Below, piece by piece: positions 7,271-18,200 of a stretch of 64,000 nt of DNA. How positions within the stretch are numbered: the first letter of the stretch is position 1; each line of letters begins with the position of its first letter. A program made the position numbers and the translations under genes. The notes beneath the pieces are model-generated. The model ran no database searches, had not been told where the DNA came from, and saw only the letters and a program-made list of their open reading frames with translations. Origin of the DNA: Niastella populi (GTDB lineage: Bacteria; Bacteroidota; Bacteroidia; Chitinophagales; Chitinophagaceae); assembly GCF_002078015.1 (NCBI RefSeq), contig NZ_LWBP01000203.1, forward strand, positions 1 to 64,000, given 5' to 3'.

Positions 7271-10200
7271 ATGCGTAAGTCCCTGTTCGCGCTGATTACA
7301 ATAGGGGTGTCTGTTGTGTTCATAATAGCCGCCTGTAATCGTAGTGCTGTTTCTCTGAGTTATACCAATGCCAAAGGTGAAGTGCAATCCCTCGGTAACC
7401 TGGTTTTCCGTTTCGATAAATCCCTTGTACCCGATTCGCTGTTAAATCAATGGGATTCCACTGAATATATTTCATTTGAACCAAAGATCCCCGGGCGTTT
7501 CCGCTGGGAACATCCCGATGAACTGGTGTTCTCGCCGGCGCAGCCATTGTCGCCCGCTACCAGTTACCAGGCCTCGCTTCGCGGCGACCTGCTCGACCAC
7601 AGCAAATACGGCAAGCTCGATAAAAGCGAAGCTATCAGTTTTTTCACACCCTACCTGCAACTGGATAATGCCAATGTAACCTGGATGCTGGCCGACCAGC
7701 ATTCCACTACCCACTATCCACAGGTTGACCTGTACTTTAACTATGCTATCAGTCCGGCAGTAATAAAAGATAAAATGAAGCTGGAGCTGAATGGTAAACC
7801 GCTTACCTATAAAATAATAACTGAAGGCGCCGATAGCAGGGTTTCTTTACGTATTTCAGGGTTGAAAGTGGAAGATAAGGACCTGGATGCCAAAGTGAGT
7901 TTCGAGAAAGGGCTGGTGCCCGATGGCGGGGTTAACGGTACCAAAGAAGCCATCGAGAATAAAGTGTTCATTCCTTCGCCATTTAATCTTACCATCAACG
8001 ATGTTCATGCCGAACATGACGGGTTGAACGGTACCGTATATGTGCGTACCAGCCAGCAGGTGATCATGAACAATGTGGCCTCGCTGATAAAGTTTAACCC
8101 TGCTGTAAAATTTACGGTTGAACAAACTGATGATGGTTTCAGTATAAGCAGTGATAAATTCGATGCCGACAAAAGTTATGTGTTTACCATTGCCAAAGGA
8201 CTGAAAGGCCGGATCGGCGGTGAACTGCGCGAGCAATATGATAATAATGTTGCGTTTGGCGAATTGGAGCCTTCCTTACGTTTCGGTAACAGCAAAGCCG
8301 TTTACCTGAGCGCGCTCGGCAATCAGAATATTGAAGTACGCGTTACCAACATACCCCGGGTAAAAGTGATCATTTCAAAAATTTACGAAAGCAACCTGCT
8401 GGCCGCTCAACGTTATGGATACAGTCCCAAAGATGAAAGAGGGTCATCGGGCGAAGAGGATGGAGAAGAATATTATGGCGGCTATTATTATAATAACAGC
8501 GATGTTTCGTTCGGCGATGTGATCTACGAACAGGAAATAGATACGCGTTCATTACCCAAATACGGCAGCAGCCGGTTATTTACTTTCAATGTGGAAGACC
8601 GACTGCCCGATTTTAAAGGAATTTATCATATAAAGATCCGCTCGGCTACCGATTACTGGATCAGCGACAGCCGGTTTATTTCAAAATCAGATATCGGTTT
8701 AATTGCCCGCGAAGGAAAAGATAAACTGTTTGTATTTGCCAATTCCATCCACACCGCACAACCGGTGAACGGGATGAACGTGGTGGTGTATGGTAACAAT
8801 AACCAGGTGCTGGGTACCGGCGCTACCAATGCCGATGGGGTGGCAGAAGTGGTTTTCTCGCGTAAAGATTTTGCCGGCTTCAAGCCGTCGATGATCATTG
8901 CGAAAACCGCCGATGACTTCAACTACCTGCCTTTCAGCAGTACCAAAGTAAATACATCGAGGTTTGAAGTAGGCGGGAAACGGGCCAACAGTACGGGCTT
9001 CGACGCGTTCATTTATGCCGAACGCGATATTTACCGTCCCGGGGAGAAAGTGAATTTCGCCGTTATCCTGCGCGACAGGCAATGGAAATCGCCGGGCGAA
9101 CTGCCGGTGAAGATGAAGTTCCTGCTGCCCAACGGTAAAGAGTTGAAGAACTTCCGCAAAACATTGAATGCTCAGGGCGCTACAGACGGCGATGTAGATA
9201 TTTCAGAAGCGGCTATTACCGGTAGTTATACGCTGGAAGTGTATACCTCGAACGATGTATTGCTGGCAAGCAAGAATTTCAGCATCGAGGAATTTGTGCC
9301 CGATCGTATTAAGGTGACAGCGCAACTCGATAAAACAGCGCTCGAACCCGGACAAACCGCCAACTTCTCGGTAAACGCGGTCAACTTCTTTGGGCCGCCT
9401 GCTGCCAATAGAAGTTACGAAACTGAAATACAAACAAGCGCTGCTTATTTCGGTGCGAAAAGATACAGCGGCTTTGATTTTGGCATCGTGAACCAGGGCA
9501 TGTCGTTCGACAAAGTGGTGAAGGAAGGCAGTACCGATGAGAATGGTAATGCAAAACAGACCTTCGAGGTGCCGGCTTTGTTTGCGAATAAAGGGTTATT
9601 GAAAACGACATTTTATGCTACGGTGTTCGATGAAACCGGCCGCCCGGTAAGCCGTAGCGCTTCTGCCAATATCTATACCCAAAAAGTGTTCTTTGGTATC
9701 GGCAGCGATGGATACTGGTATTATCCGCTGAACCAGGCAGTGAAATTCCCGTTGATTGCGCTCGATAAAGACGAGCATGTGCTCAATGGCGCCAGGGCCG
9801 AGGTAAAAGTGATAAAACATGAATACCGTACCGTGCTTACCAAATCGGGTAGTTATTTCAGGTATGAATCGCAAAAGGACGATAAGGTAGTGGCTGACCA
9901 GCATATCACCATCAGCGGTGAAAGCGCTTTTTATCCATTTGTTCCCCGTTCACCCGGTGAATATGAGATACGCGTAAGTATCCCCGGTGCTACCAGTTAT
10001 GTGAGCAAAAGATTTTACAGTTATGGTTTCTGGGGTGGCGATAATGCTTCATTTGAAGTGAATACAGAAGGTAATATAGATATCGCTGCAGATAAAACCA
10101 CGTATGAAGCAGGCGAGAGCGCCAGGCTGTTGTTCAAAACGCCGTTCAGCGGCCGCATGCTGGTAACTATGGAAACCGATAAAGTGGTGTCGTACCAGTA

Positions 10201-12694
10201 TGTAAATGTAGAGAACCGCACTGCCTCGGTTGATCTTAAAGTTACAGCCGAACATTTACCAAACGTGTATGTTACGGCCACGTTGATAAAACCACATGAT
10301 GTAAGTGAGGTTCCGTTAACTGTAGCGCATGGTTACAAGAGCCTGAAAGTAGAAGAGAAGAACCGGAAGATCAATGTAGAAATAGTAGCGCAGAAATCGG
10401 TTCGTTCACGTACGCACCAGAAAGTAACCGTAAAGGCCGCGGCTAACAGTTATGTAACGCTGGCGGCGGTTGATAACGGGGTGTTGCAGATAACTGATTT
10501 CGATACGCCTGATCCTTACGATCACTTTTATGCTGCCAAAGCGCTTGAAGTAAATGGTTATGATCTGTATCCGCTGTTATTTCCCGAACTGAAGGCTACG
10601 CTGAGCAGTACGGGTGGTGATGGTGATCTGGAAATGAGCAAACGTACCAACCCCATGCCGGCCAAACGTTTCAAGGTCGTTTCTTACTGGAGCGGTACTA
10701 CCAAAACAGGTTTGAGCGGCGATGCAGCGTTTGAGTTTGATATTCCGCAGTTCAGTGGTGAAGTGCGGTTGATGGCCGTTGCGTTCAAAGATGAATGTTT
10801 CGGTAGCAGCGAAACCACCATGACCGTTGCCGACCCGCTGGTGCTGAGCACGGCATTGCCAAGGTTTTTAAGTCCGGGCGATACGGTGAATGTGCCCATC
10901 ACTATAACCAATACAACAAAGAACACGGCATCGGCCACGGCTTCGCTACATGTGAGCGGTCCGTTGAGTGTGCTGGGTGATAAAGAACAATCGCTCTCTA
11001 TCAATAGTAACAGCGAAGGGCAGGCCATCTTCCAGGTGGTAGCGGCGCCTGCTGTTAATACGGGCAAAATAAAAGTGGAAGTAAAGGGACTGGGCGAGCA
11101 ATTTACCGATGAAACGGAGATCAGCATTCGTCCGGCTTCGCCGTTGCAGGTGGTAACGGGCAGCGGTTCGTTTACCGGCGGCAATGTACAACGTGTAAAT
11201 ATTCCGTTGAATGATTTCCTTCCCAACAGCACCGATTATCAACTGGTGGTAAGCCGAAACCCCGCGCTGGAATTGGGTAAACAGTTGCGTTACCTGGTTT
11301 CTTACCCGCATGGTTGTACCGAGCAAACCATTTCAACTGCCTTCCCGCAATTGTATTATGGCGACCTGGTTGATCAAATGCAAACCAATAAATCGGGCAA
11401 GGCCAGCGCCAACTGGAATGTGCTGGAAGCCATTCGTAAAATAAAAATGCGGCAGTTGTACAATGGCGCCGTTACCCTGTGGGATGGAGAAGGCTCAGAG
11501 CATTGGTGGGCAACCGTGTATGCAGGGCATTTCTTACTGGAAGCGCAGAAGGCCGGATTCGAAGTTGACAAGAGTGTGCTGAACGGAATTCTCAACTACC
11601 TGAACAACCGGTTGAAGAATAAGGAAACGGTTCTTTATTATTATAATCAAAGCCAGAACAAAAAGATAGCGCCGAAAGAAGTTGCGTACAGTTTGTATGT
11701 GCTGGCATTGGCGGGCAAACCTAATATAAGCGCCATGAACTATTACAAATCGAATGCGGCACTGCTGAGCCTCGATTGTAAATACCTGTTGAGCGTGGCT
11801 TATGCTGTAGCCGGCGACAAAGCGAAGTTCCGCGAGTTGTTGCCCGGTTCATTCAGCGGTGAAGTATCGGTAGCGCAAACCGGCGGCAGTTTCTATTCAG
11901 ATATCCGCGATGAAGCCATTTCGCTGAACGCGTTGCTCGATGCCGATCCTTCCAATGCGCAGGTACCTGTAATGGCCACACATGTGAGCAATAAATTAAA
12001 ACAACGCCAGTGGTACAGCACACAGGAATGTTCGTTCAGTTTCCTGGCCATGGGTAAAATGGCGCGCGCCGCCAATAAGGCAACGGTTTCTGCCGACGTA
12101 AAAGTGGGTGGCAGAACGGTTGGAAGCGTATCGACCAGTTCGCTAAAACTCACCGCCAAACAACTGAATGGAACCAATATCGAGATCGCTTCGAAAGGCG
12201 AAGGCCTTTTGTATTATTACTGGCAAAGCGAAGGCATCAGCGCCAGCGGAGCTTATAAGGAAGAAGATAACTATATTAAAGTGCGCCGTCATTTCTTCGA
12301 TCGTTATGGCCGTACTATAGATGGAAATTCATTTATGCAGAACGACCTGGTGATCGTGCAGATTACGGTAGACAAAAACTATAGTGGTTCGGTAGATAAT
12401 GTGGTGATCACAGACATTTTACCGGCAGGGTTCGAGATCGAGAACCCGCGCACAAAAGAGATCCCGGGTATGGACTGGATAAAAGATGCAGCAACGCCGG
12501 TGGCGCTCGATGTACGTGATGATCGTATTAATTTGTTTGATGATCTGAGGTATAACAGGCAGGTTTATTATTATGCCGTGCGGGCGGTTTCGCCGGGTAA
12601 CTACCGCATGGGCCCCGTAAGCGCCGAGGCCATGTATAATGGAGAATATCATTCTTATAATGGAGCCGGAGTGATCAGGGTGAGTAAGAAGTAG
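7271..12694 (+). CDS. Bacterial alpha-2-macroglobulin lipoprotein (thioester type)
   Basis: This 1807-aa lipoprotein (lipobox IIAAC, Cys22) is a bacterial alpha-2-macroglobulin, a bait-and-trap inhibitor of foreign proteases in the periplasm. It contains successive MG beta-sandwich domains, a bait region, the thioester Cys-Thr-Glu-Gln at residue 1349 onward (Cys1349 in HGCTEQT), an alpha/alpha-toroid thioester domain and a C-terminal receptor-like domain. Cys and Gln of the CxEQ thioester are both present, so covalent trapping should work. The length is somewhat above the roughly 1650 residues of the E. coli protein; a Gly/Tyr-rich insertion near residues 395-415 accounts for part of this. 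Its divergent neighbour is pbpC, the classical partner. Confidence 0.93.
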   Translation: MRKSLFALITIGVSVVFIIAACNRSAVSLSYTNAKGEVQSLGNLVFRFDKSLVPDSLLNQWDSTEYISFEPKIPGRFRWEHPDELVFSPAQPLSPATSYQASLRGDLLDHSKYGKLDKSEAISFFTPYLQLDNANVTWMLADQHSTTHYPQVDLYFNYAISPAVIKDKMKLELNGKPLTYKIITEGADSRVSLRISGLKVEDKDLDAKVSFEKGLVPDGGVNGTKEAIENKVFIPSPFNLTINDVHAEHDGLNGTVYVRTSQQVIMNNVASLIKFNPAVKFTVEQTDDGFSISSDKFDADKSYVFTIAKGLKGRIGGELREQYDNNVAFGELEPSLRFGNSKAVYLSALGNQNIEVRVTNIPRVKVIISKIYESNLLAAQRYGYSPKDERGSSGEEDGEEYYGGYYYNNSDVSFGDVIYEQEIDTRSLPKYGSSRLFTFNVEDRLPDFKGIYHIKIRSATDYWISDSRFISKSDIGLIAREGKDKLFVFANSIHTAQPVNGMNVVVYGNNNQVLGTGATNADGVAEVVFSRKDFAGFKPSMIIAKTADDFNYLPFSSTKVNTSRFEVGGKRANSTGFDAFIYAERDIYRPGEKVNFAVILRDRQWKSPGELPVKMKFLLPNGKELKNFRKTLNAQGATDGDVDISEAAITGSYTLEVYTSNDVLLASKNFSIEEFVPDRIKVTAQLDKTALEPGQTANFSVNAVNFFGPPAANRSYETEIQTSAAYFGAKRYSGFDFGIVNQGMSFDKVVKEGSTDENGNAKQTFEVPALFANKGLLKTTFYATVFDETGRPVSRSASANIYTQKVFFGIGSDGYWYYPLNQAVKFPLIALDKDEHVLNGARAEVKVIKHEYRTVLTKSGSYFRYESQKDDKVVADQHITISGESAFYPFVPRSPGEYEIRVSIPGATSYVSKRFYSYGFWGGDNASFEVNTEGNIDIAADKTTYEAGESARLLFKTPFSGRMLVTMETDKVVSYQYVNVENRTASVDLKVTAEHLPNVYVTATLIKPHDVSEVPLTVAHGYKSLKVEEKNRKINVEIVAQKSVRSRTHQKVTVKAAANSYVTLAAVDNGVLQITDFDTPDPYDHFYAAKALEVNGYDLYPLLFPELKATLSSTGGDGDLEMSKRTNPMPAKRFKVVSYWSGTTKTGLSGDAAFEFDIPQFSGEVRLMAVAFKDECFGSSETTMTVADPLVLSTALPRFLSPGDTVNVPITITNTTKNTASATASLHVSGPLSVLGDKEQSLSINSNSEGQAIFQVVAAPAVNTGKIKVEVKGLGEQFTDETEISIRPASPLQVVTGSGSFTGGNVQRVNIPLNDFLPNSTDYQLVVSRNPALELGKQLRYLVSYPHGCTEQTISTAFPQLYYGDLVDQMQTNKSGKASANWNVLEAIRKIKMRQLYNGAVTLWDGEGSEHWWATVYAGHFLLEAQKAGFEVDKSVLNGILNYLNNRLKNKETVLYYYNQSQNKKIAPKEVAYSLYVLALAGKPNISAMNYYKSNAALLSLDCKYLLSVAYAVAGDKAKFRELLPGSFSGEVSVAQTGGSFYSDIRDEAISLNALLDADPSNAQVPVMATHVSNKLKQRQWYSTQECSFSFLAMGKMARAANKATVSADVKVGGRTVGSVSTSSLKLTAKQLNGTNIEIASKGEGLLYYYWQSEGISASGAYKEEDNYIKVRRHFFDRYGRTIDGNSFMQNDLVIVQITVDKNYSGSVDNVVITDILPAGFEIENPRTKEIPGMDWIKDAATPVALDVRDDRINLFDDLRYNRQVYYYAVRAVSPGNYRMGPVSAEAMYNGEYHSYNGAGVIRVSKK

Positions 12695-12781
12695 TATGTA
12701 AGTTTAAATTTGGAAGTGCTGTCTGCAGCTGCGGATGGCACTTCTTTTTTCACGATATTTGTTGATACCCATACCACAAAA

Positions 12782-14500
12782 ATGCCAGCGCCTTTACTTC
12801 AAATAAATAACCTGCAGGTAGACTTTGTCACTGAGATCGGCACCACAACGGCGGTGAACAATATTTCACTCACTGTGAACCGTGGCGAAATTGTGGCCAT
12901 AGTAGGCGAATCAGGTTCTGGTAAATCGGTTACCTCATTGTCGGTGCTGCAACTGTTGCCAAAACCACCGGCGCGTTATACCACCGGCGAAATTCTTTTT
13001 TCTGTAAATGGCGAAGAACCGGTAAACCTGTTAACGCAAACAGCTGAACAAATGCGCGCCATTCGCGGTAACCACATAGCGATGATCTTTCAGGAGCCAA
13101 TGACCTCCCTGAACCCCGTATTTACCTGCGGGCACCAGGTGCAGGAGGCGTTGCGGCTGCATTTGAAGATTGCCAAAAAAGAAGCAAAGCAAAAAACGAT
13201 CGAACTGTTCAAACAGGTGCAGTTGCCCAATCCCGAAATGTTATACCGCCGGTATCCACATCAATTGAGCGGCGGACAAAAGCAACGGGTGATGATCGCG
13301 ATGGCGATGAGCTGCGAGCCTTCCTTACTGATCTGTGATGAGCCAACTACAGCGCTCGATGTTACAGTGCAAAAGACTATTCTGCAGTTGATAAAAGAGT
13401 TACAGCAAAAGCGGCAGATGGGCGTTATTTTTATTACACATGACCTTGGGGTGGTAGCTGAAGTGGCCGACAGGGCAGTGGTGATGTACCGCGGTGAAAT
13501 TGTTGAATCGGGCCGGGTAGCGGATCTTTTCACCAACCCGCAACATCCCTATACAAAAGGATTGCTGGCCTGCCGCCCGGTTTTGCATCCCAGGGGTGAA
13601 AGACTGCCCATTGTCAGCGACTTCCTCGAAAATAACCGAACGTTTGACTTGCACCGTTATTCCCAGGCTGCTGTTCAACCGGTTGTTGAGAAACAACCTG
13701 ATGTTGTTAAGCCGCCCTTTATTCAGGTATCGCGGCTGAACGTTTGGTTCCCTTCTAAGAAAAACCTGTTGGGCAAACCGCTTGAATATGTAAAGGCGAT
13801 CGATAATATCCGTTTTGAAATATACAAAGGCGAAACGCTGGGGCTGGTGGGTGAGTCGGGCTGCGGTAAAACAACGCTGGGCAGAACACTGCTGGGGCTT
13901 ATTCAGCCAACTTCCGGCTCGGTGTATTATGACGGTACCGATCTGTCGAAGATCGATGCCGGTACCATGAAGGAAATGCGTAAAGACATTCAGATCATTT
14001 TCCAGGATCCGTATTCTTCACTGAATCCCCGGTTAACGATCGGTTCGGCCATTGCAGAACCGCTAAAGGTGCATAGTATCATAAATGGCAGTATGCAGCG
14101 GAAGGACAAGGTTGTGGAGTTGCTTGAAAAAGTGAACCTGAAGGCGGAGCACTTCAATCGCTACCCGCATGAGTTTTCGGGCGGTCAGCGGCAACGGATC
14201 GTTATTGCGCGTGCATTGGCGTTAAATCCTTCCTTTATTGTTTGTGATGAATCGGTATCGGCCCTGGATGTAAGCGTACAGGCGCAGGTGCTGAACCTGC
14301 TGAACGATCTGAAAGCGGAAATGGGTTTTACCATCGTCTTTATTTCACACGACCTGTCGGTAGTACGATATATAAGCGACCGCATTATGGTGATGAATAA
14401 AGGAAAGATCGAAGAAATAGGAGATGCGGAGCAGGTGTATTTCAAGCCGCAAAAAGAATATACAAGGCAGTTGATCGCGTCAATTCCAAAGGGAAGATAA
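12782..14500 (+). CDS. Dipeptide/oligopeptide-type ABC transporter ATPase, fused DppD-DppF
   Basis: One 572-aa polypeptide carries two complete ABC ATPase domains of the DppD/OppD and DppF/OppF type. The first has Walker A GESGSGKS (about residues 43-50), signature LSGGQKQR and Walker B LLICDEPTTALD. The second has GESGCGKTT, signature FSGGQRQR and Walker B FIVCDESVSALD. The oligopeptide-transporter C-terminal extension (NPQHPYTKGLL) follows the first half. Such fused pairs power peptide, nickel or glutathione uptake. No permease or binding protein lies next to it, so substrate cannot be assigned. The start is set at the ATG at 12782, where the family N-terminus begins; an upstream TTG at 12710 would add 24 residues of unlikely sequence. 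Confidence 0.88.
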   Translation: MPAPLLQINNLQVDFVTEIGTTTAVNNISLTVNRGEIVAIVGESGSGKSVTSLSVLQLLPKPPARYTTGEILFSVNGEEPVNLLTQTAEQMRAIRGNHIAMIFQEPMTSLNPVFTCGHQVQEALRLHLKIAKKEAKQKTIELFKQVQLPNPEMLYRRYPHQLSGGQKQRVMIAMAMSCEPSLLICDEPTTALDVTVQKTILQLIKELQQKRQMGVIFITHDLGVVAEVADRAVVMYRGEIVESGRVADLFTNPQHPYTKGLLACRPVLHPRGERLPIVSDFLENNRTFDLHRYSQAAVQPVVEKQPDVVKPPFIQVSRLNVWFPSKKNLLGKPLEYVKAIDNIRFEIYKGETLGLVGESGCGKTTLGRTLLGLIQPTSGSVYYDGTDLSKIDAGTMKEMRKDIQIIFQDPYSSLNPRLTIGSAIAEPLKVHSIINGSMQRKDKVVELLEKVNLKAEHFNRYPHEFSGGQRQRIVIARALALNPSFIVCDESVSALDVSVQAQVLNLLNDLKAEMGFTIVFISHDLSVVRYISDRIMVMNKGKIEEIGDAEQVYFKPQKEYTRQLIASIPKGR

Positions 14501-14596
14501 GTTTGTTGTCGTTTTATTCGGAACCTCTGATCAATTGCCTGCTGACTATATACACTGCCGCCATTGATCCGCTGGTATAAAAAAGCGCGAGTTGAA

Positions 14597-14630
14597 CAAC
14601 AAACTACAAACCATAAACCACAAACTGCTA
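14597..14630. repeat. Low-complexity CAAACTACAAACCA-type repeat
   Basis: A run of CAAACTACAAACCATAAACCA type separates the convergent ABC ATPase and DUF1415 genes. The same word, on one strand or the other, recurs at 19319, 24176, 26138 and 57298. Confidence 0.6.
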
Positions 14631-15170
14631 AAAGCAACTATCTCTCAGCATTTTCATATATACTTCTCCTTTTTCTCTTGCAAACTGAATATTTCGTTTG
14701 GGTATTTCTTCGGCATTGCCATAGAACTGCACGGCTTTGCGAATCTGATCTTCACGTAAAAAATGTAACATGGGGTAAATTGACCGGTTGGTGTAATTGG
14801 CCGGATCATCGGGGGCGCTGCCTTCGAACTGGTATAACGGATGAAACGTGGCCAGTTGGTAAACGCCATCATAACCTTTTTGCTGTAACAGCTTTTCGGC
14901 AAATGCAATTAATTGCAGGTAGTCGTCGAACTCGTGGAAAGCATTGGGAAAGATCAGCAGGGTAGTAGCGATGTTTTTATCGCGGTAGAGCCGTTTGCAT
15001 TCTTTCAATATTGCATCGCGCGCATCGGTGCGTTTGGCGCTGTGCTCAACCTGGTAATGAATGGCATTGTTCTTAAATTCCCGGTTGGCAAAGGGGCAGA
15101 AGTTTAGTCCTATTACAATTTTTTGTATCCAGTTTTTCGTTTGTTCTATGATCTGTTGGTCATTTCCCAT
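14628..15170 (-). CDS. DUF1415 family protein
   Basis: This 180-aa soluble protein belongs to DUF1415. Family hallmarks visible are the N-terminal GLNFCPFA block (about residues 21-28), the HPLYQFEGSAPDDPANYTN block (about 110-128) and the following RSIYPMLHFLRED. The function is unknown; conserved Cys, His and Asp suggest a metal or catalytic site, but that is inference. It is monocistronic between convergent and tandem neighbours. The start ATG lies in a conventional position, and a near-match to a -7 box (TACCTTCG) ends only a few bases upstream of it. Confidence 0.85.
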   Translation of the reverse strand: MGNDQQIIEQTKNWIQKIVIGLNFCPFANREFKNNAIHYQVEHSAKRTDARDAILKECKRLYRDKNIATTLLIFPNAFHEFDDYLQLIAFAEKLLQQKGYDGVYQLATFHPLYQFEGSAPDDPANYTNRSIYPMLHFLREDQIRKAVQFYGNAEEIPKRNIQFAREKGEVYMKMLRDSCF

Positions 15171-15224
15171 GGGACGAAGGTAAGTTTATAAGTTGACAGC
15201 GTTGATAAAGGTGATAAAGGAAAT

Positions 15225-15258
15225 AAAATAAAAGACAAAGGACCCGCTACGGGTCCTT
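15225..15258 (-). terminator. Rho-independent terminator of the TraB/GumN gene
   Basis: A perfect 9-bp stem, AAGGACCCG / CGGGTCCTT with a 3-base loop (15238-15258), lies just downstream of the minus-strand gene ending at 15297. A-rich DNA on its left gives the U-rich tail in that direction. Confidence 0.75.
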
Positions 15259-15296
15259 CGAACTCTATCAACTTATTAACTTTATCAACTTTTCAA

Positions 15297-18200
15297 CTAG
15301 TCCCGGTACCGCTGACTCTTCACCATCTCCGATAAGTAATTCCTGTATAAACTGAATGAGCGCGCATCGTAGAATACCGAAGCGCTACTGCGCCGGGCAT
15401 ACAACATTTCTTTAAGCATTTTTTGCAGCTGCTCTTTAACCGGTTTGTGTGGGTCGAGCTTTCGTTCTTCTTCCACCGAGGTGAAATCATTATTCTTTAC
15501 ATCGATGGCATCTGTTTTTTCGGGTTGCATACCGGCGGTGGCTACCTGCCAGGTAATATCGTCGCGCATGCGTTTGTATTTGAAGAAGTATACATAGCCT
15601 TTTTTCTGTTCGTATATTACCGGTAGTTTGTCGATGAAGATCAGCGTGTCGATCTTATCGTAATTGGTAAATGATTTTACAATGAGGCTTCTTGAAATGT
15701 CGAGCTGGTTCCTGTATTGTTTCGGAAATTTATCGGTCATCCCGATTGTTTCCAGATCTGTATACAGCTCGCTTCGGTATTCATCGAGCTTCGCATATTG
15801 GGTGAACAGGGAATCGGGCACCCGATGCCTGTTGCGCAGTAAAAGTATAAAGGTGTTGTAAAGCAGCCGCCTGTCCTGCGTGGTTTGCAGTTGCTCAAAA
15901 AAGCTTTGAACGCCGGTATTTTTATTATAGAACGGTAACAACAAAATGGCGTATCGGTCGAGCTCGGCATTGCCGGCATCGGAAACCTGGTCTTCGTCTT
16001 CCTCATAACCGGGAAAAATTGACATGGTGGGTGAGGCATCCCTGCGGGCTGCTTTTTCCAATTTTGCCTTGTTCTCTTTGGCGAGTTGTTTTTTCAATAA
16101 CTGTTTGGCCTCGAGATATATTTTGGGAAAGCTGGTTTCATAGTCAGCCGTTTTCAAATAACCGCTATCTACCATCGTCACCAGCAGGTTCCTGACTTCG
16201 TTGCGGTAGTCGTCGATATCCATTAGTTGTAAAATATCGGGGAATACGACCCTGGTAAGAGATAAGGTATCGAACAGGGGCGACCAGCGGCCATAATAAG
16301 CGCTTCTTTTGCTTCGGCCTGCGTTGGTGTAGTCGACATACACCGATGGCATCCTCAATGGACGGGCGTACGAATAATCTTCGTCCATAATGGGCGGTTC
16401 CTGCAATACCAGTTCTTTGAAAGTGAGGAACGCAGCCTTTGTTCGCTGGTTGAGCAATGCGTTCAAAATAGCCGACTGCCAGTCGGCCGTATCTTTCACC
16501 TTCCAGTACAGGGTGGCGAGGTAAGGCGTAATGCTGCTGTCTTTCTGCCGGCCGAGGTTTTCAATAAAAAATCTTTTCAACACCAGGTAATCTTTCATTT
16601 TCCAGTTGAGCGAGTCGATCGCTTTTTTCAGCAGCGGTACATCCAGCGAGTCGAAGGCTACCTGGTATATTGATTTTCTTGCTCTTTTTACTGTTATGGA
16701 GTCATTGCTGAACAGGTCTTTTACAAACCGTTCCGATTTGCGCACAAAAAGCGATTCGCCTTTCAGCGTGTCGGCCGGTTTAAAACTATTGAAGAAGCCG
16801 GAAAGCAAAGCGCTATGTGTGCTCAGCGTATCGGTAAGCGTTGAAATGCTGAAGAAATGCCCGTTTCGATAGAACAGCCTCGCGATAATAAGCCGGCTGC
16901 TATTGGTATCGGTCAGTTGCACATCGCGGCAGTTCATGCCATTGGGCAGCGTGTATTGTTTGTTTTGTTTTATAATGAAAGTGCTGTCGCCAAACCAGGT
17001 ACTTACGGAGGCGTTCTTCCAAAGTGTTGAACTATCGCTTTTGTAACTGTATTGCGGCACCCTGAAATGCGTAACCAGTATTTTTTCTCCAATGGTATCG
17101 TTGCCTATCAGCCGTGTACCGAATGAGGGCATACTGAGATCGTCTCCATCGTCATCGACCAGCCCGCGCGATAATTGCGCCCATTCTTCCATATCTGCGC
17201 CGTCGTTTTTCTCGTCGTCTTCTGCATATACGGGCGAGGTAACGGAAATGTGCAGGATGGTATCGGTGCGTGGTTTTGGCGCCGAATATACGAAGGGCGT
17301 AATGGCAAATGACTGCAGGAAACGCTGTGCGTTCGCGTTGTCGTTTTTATGATTGGCTATAACAACATAATACAAGGGGCCCTGGATCACATATTTTACG
17401 CTGCTGAAGCTGCCGTCCCTGTGTTTGAATTTGCTATCAAGGGCGGGGTAACCGTTAACGGTGACGAACCTGCGGCTAAGTTGTTTATCGATGAACTCCG
17501 AGTAGGCATAACTTTCGTCCATCAGGTTCAGTTCGAAGCTGTCTTCCTCGATGAAAGTGTAGTTATGCAGGTTAGCCTTCATAACGAGATAGCTGTTGCC
17601 GGTTGATTCGTCGCGAGCGGCATATTCGAGCCGGTCGGTACCAAAGCCGTTGTCTATTAACAGGGAAGGCGCATGAGGTACCTGTATGCTGAACCCGCCG
17701 GTGGGCGGTTGCCAGGTTTGCCAGTTGGCTGTGGTATATTCTTTCAGTTTTATAGAACCGAAAAACTCGTGGGCCTCATTGCCGGTGTTTATATAATCGC
17801 CATTGCCGCTCATTTTGAACAGGATGACCTCGAAGGGGGTAATGAAGATCTGGTAATGCTGGTGATCGCCACGGCGTGTGCGGTTAATGACATCGAGCCC
17901 TTTGTACCCGTTCTTTGATATGGGTGTTTTCTTCAGGATCTTTCCGGGAATGTTCTCGTATAACAGGCTGTCGATCTTTTTGAACACCTGGTCGCTGTTA
18001 TGTCCCCACGAAAGACTGTTTGTTTTTATGCGGGTAACCATGTAGTAAGCGCCGTTCACCAGATCGGCATACTGTACAACGTCCATCCCGTTCCAGTCGG
18101 TAAAGCGATAGAATTTTTTGCCGGGGATGGAGACCGTATAAAAACCATCGTCGCCCGATTGGGTGGTGAAGGGGTTGTTGATCCTGATCCTGTCAACCGT

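Noticed and set aside
12710-12781. Upstream TTG start for the ABC ATPase
   Set aside because: The added 24 residues lack family similarity; the ATG at 12782 begins with the normal ABC N-terminus.
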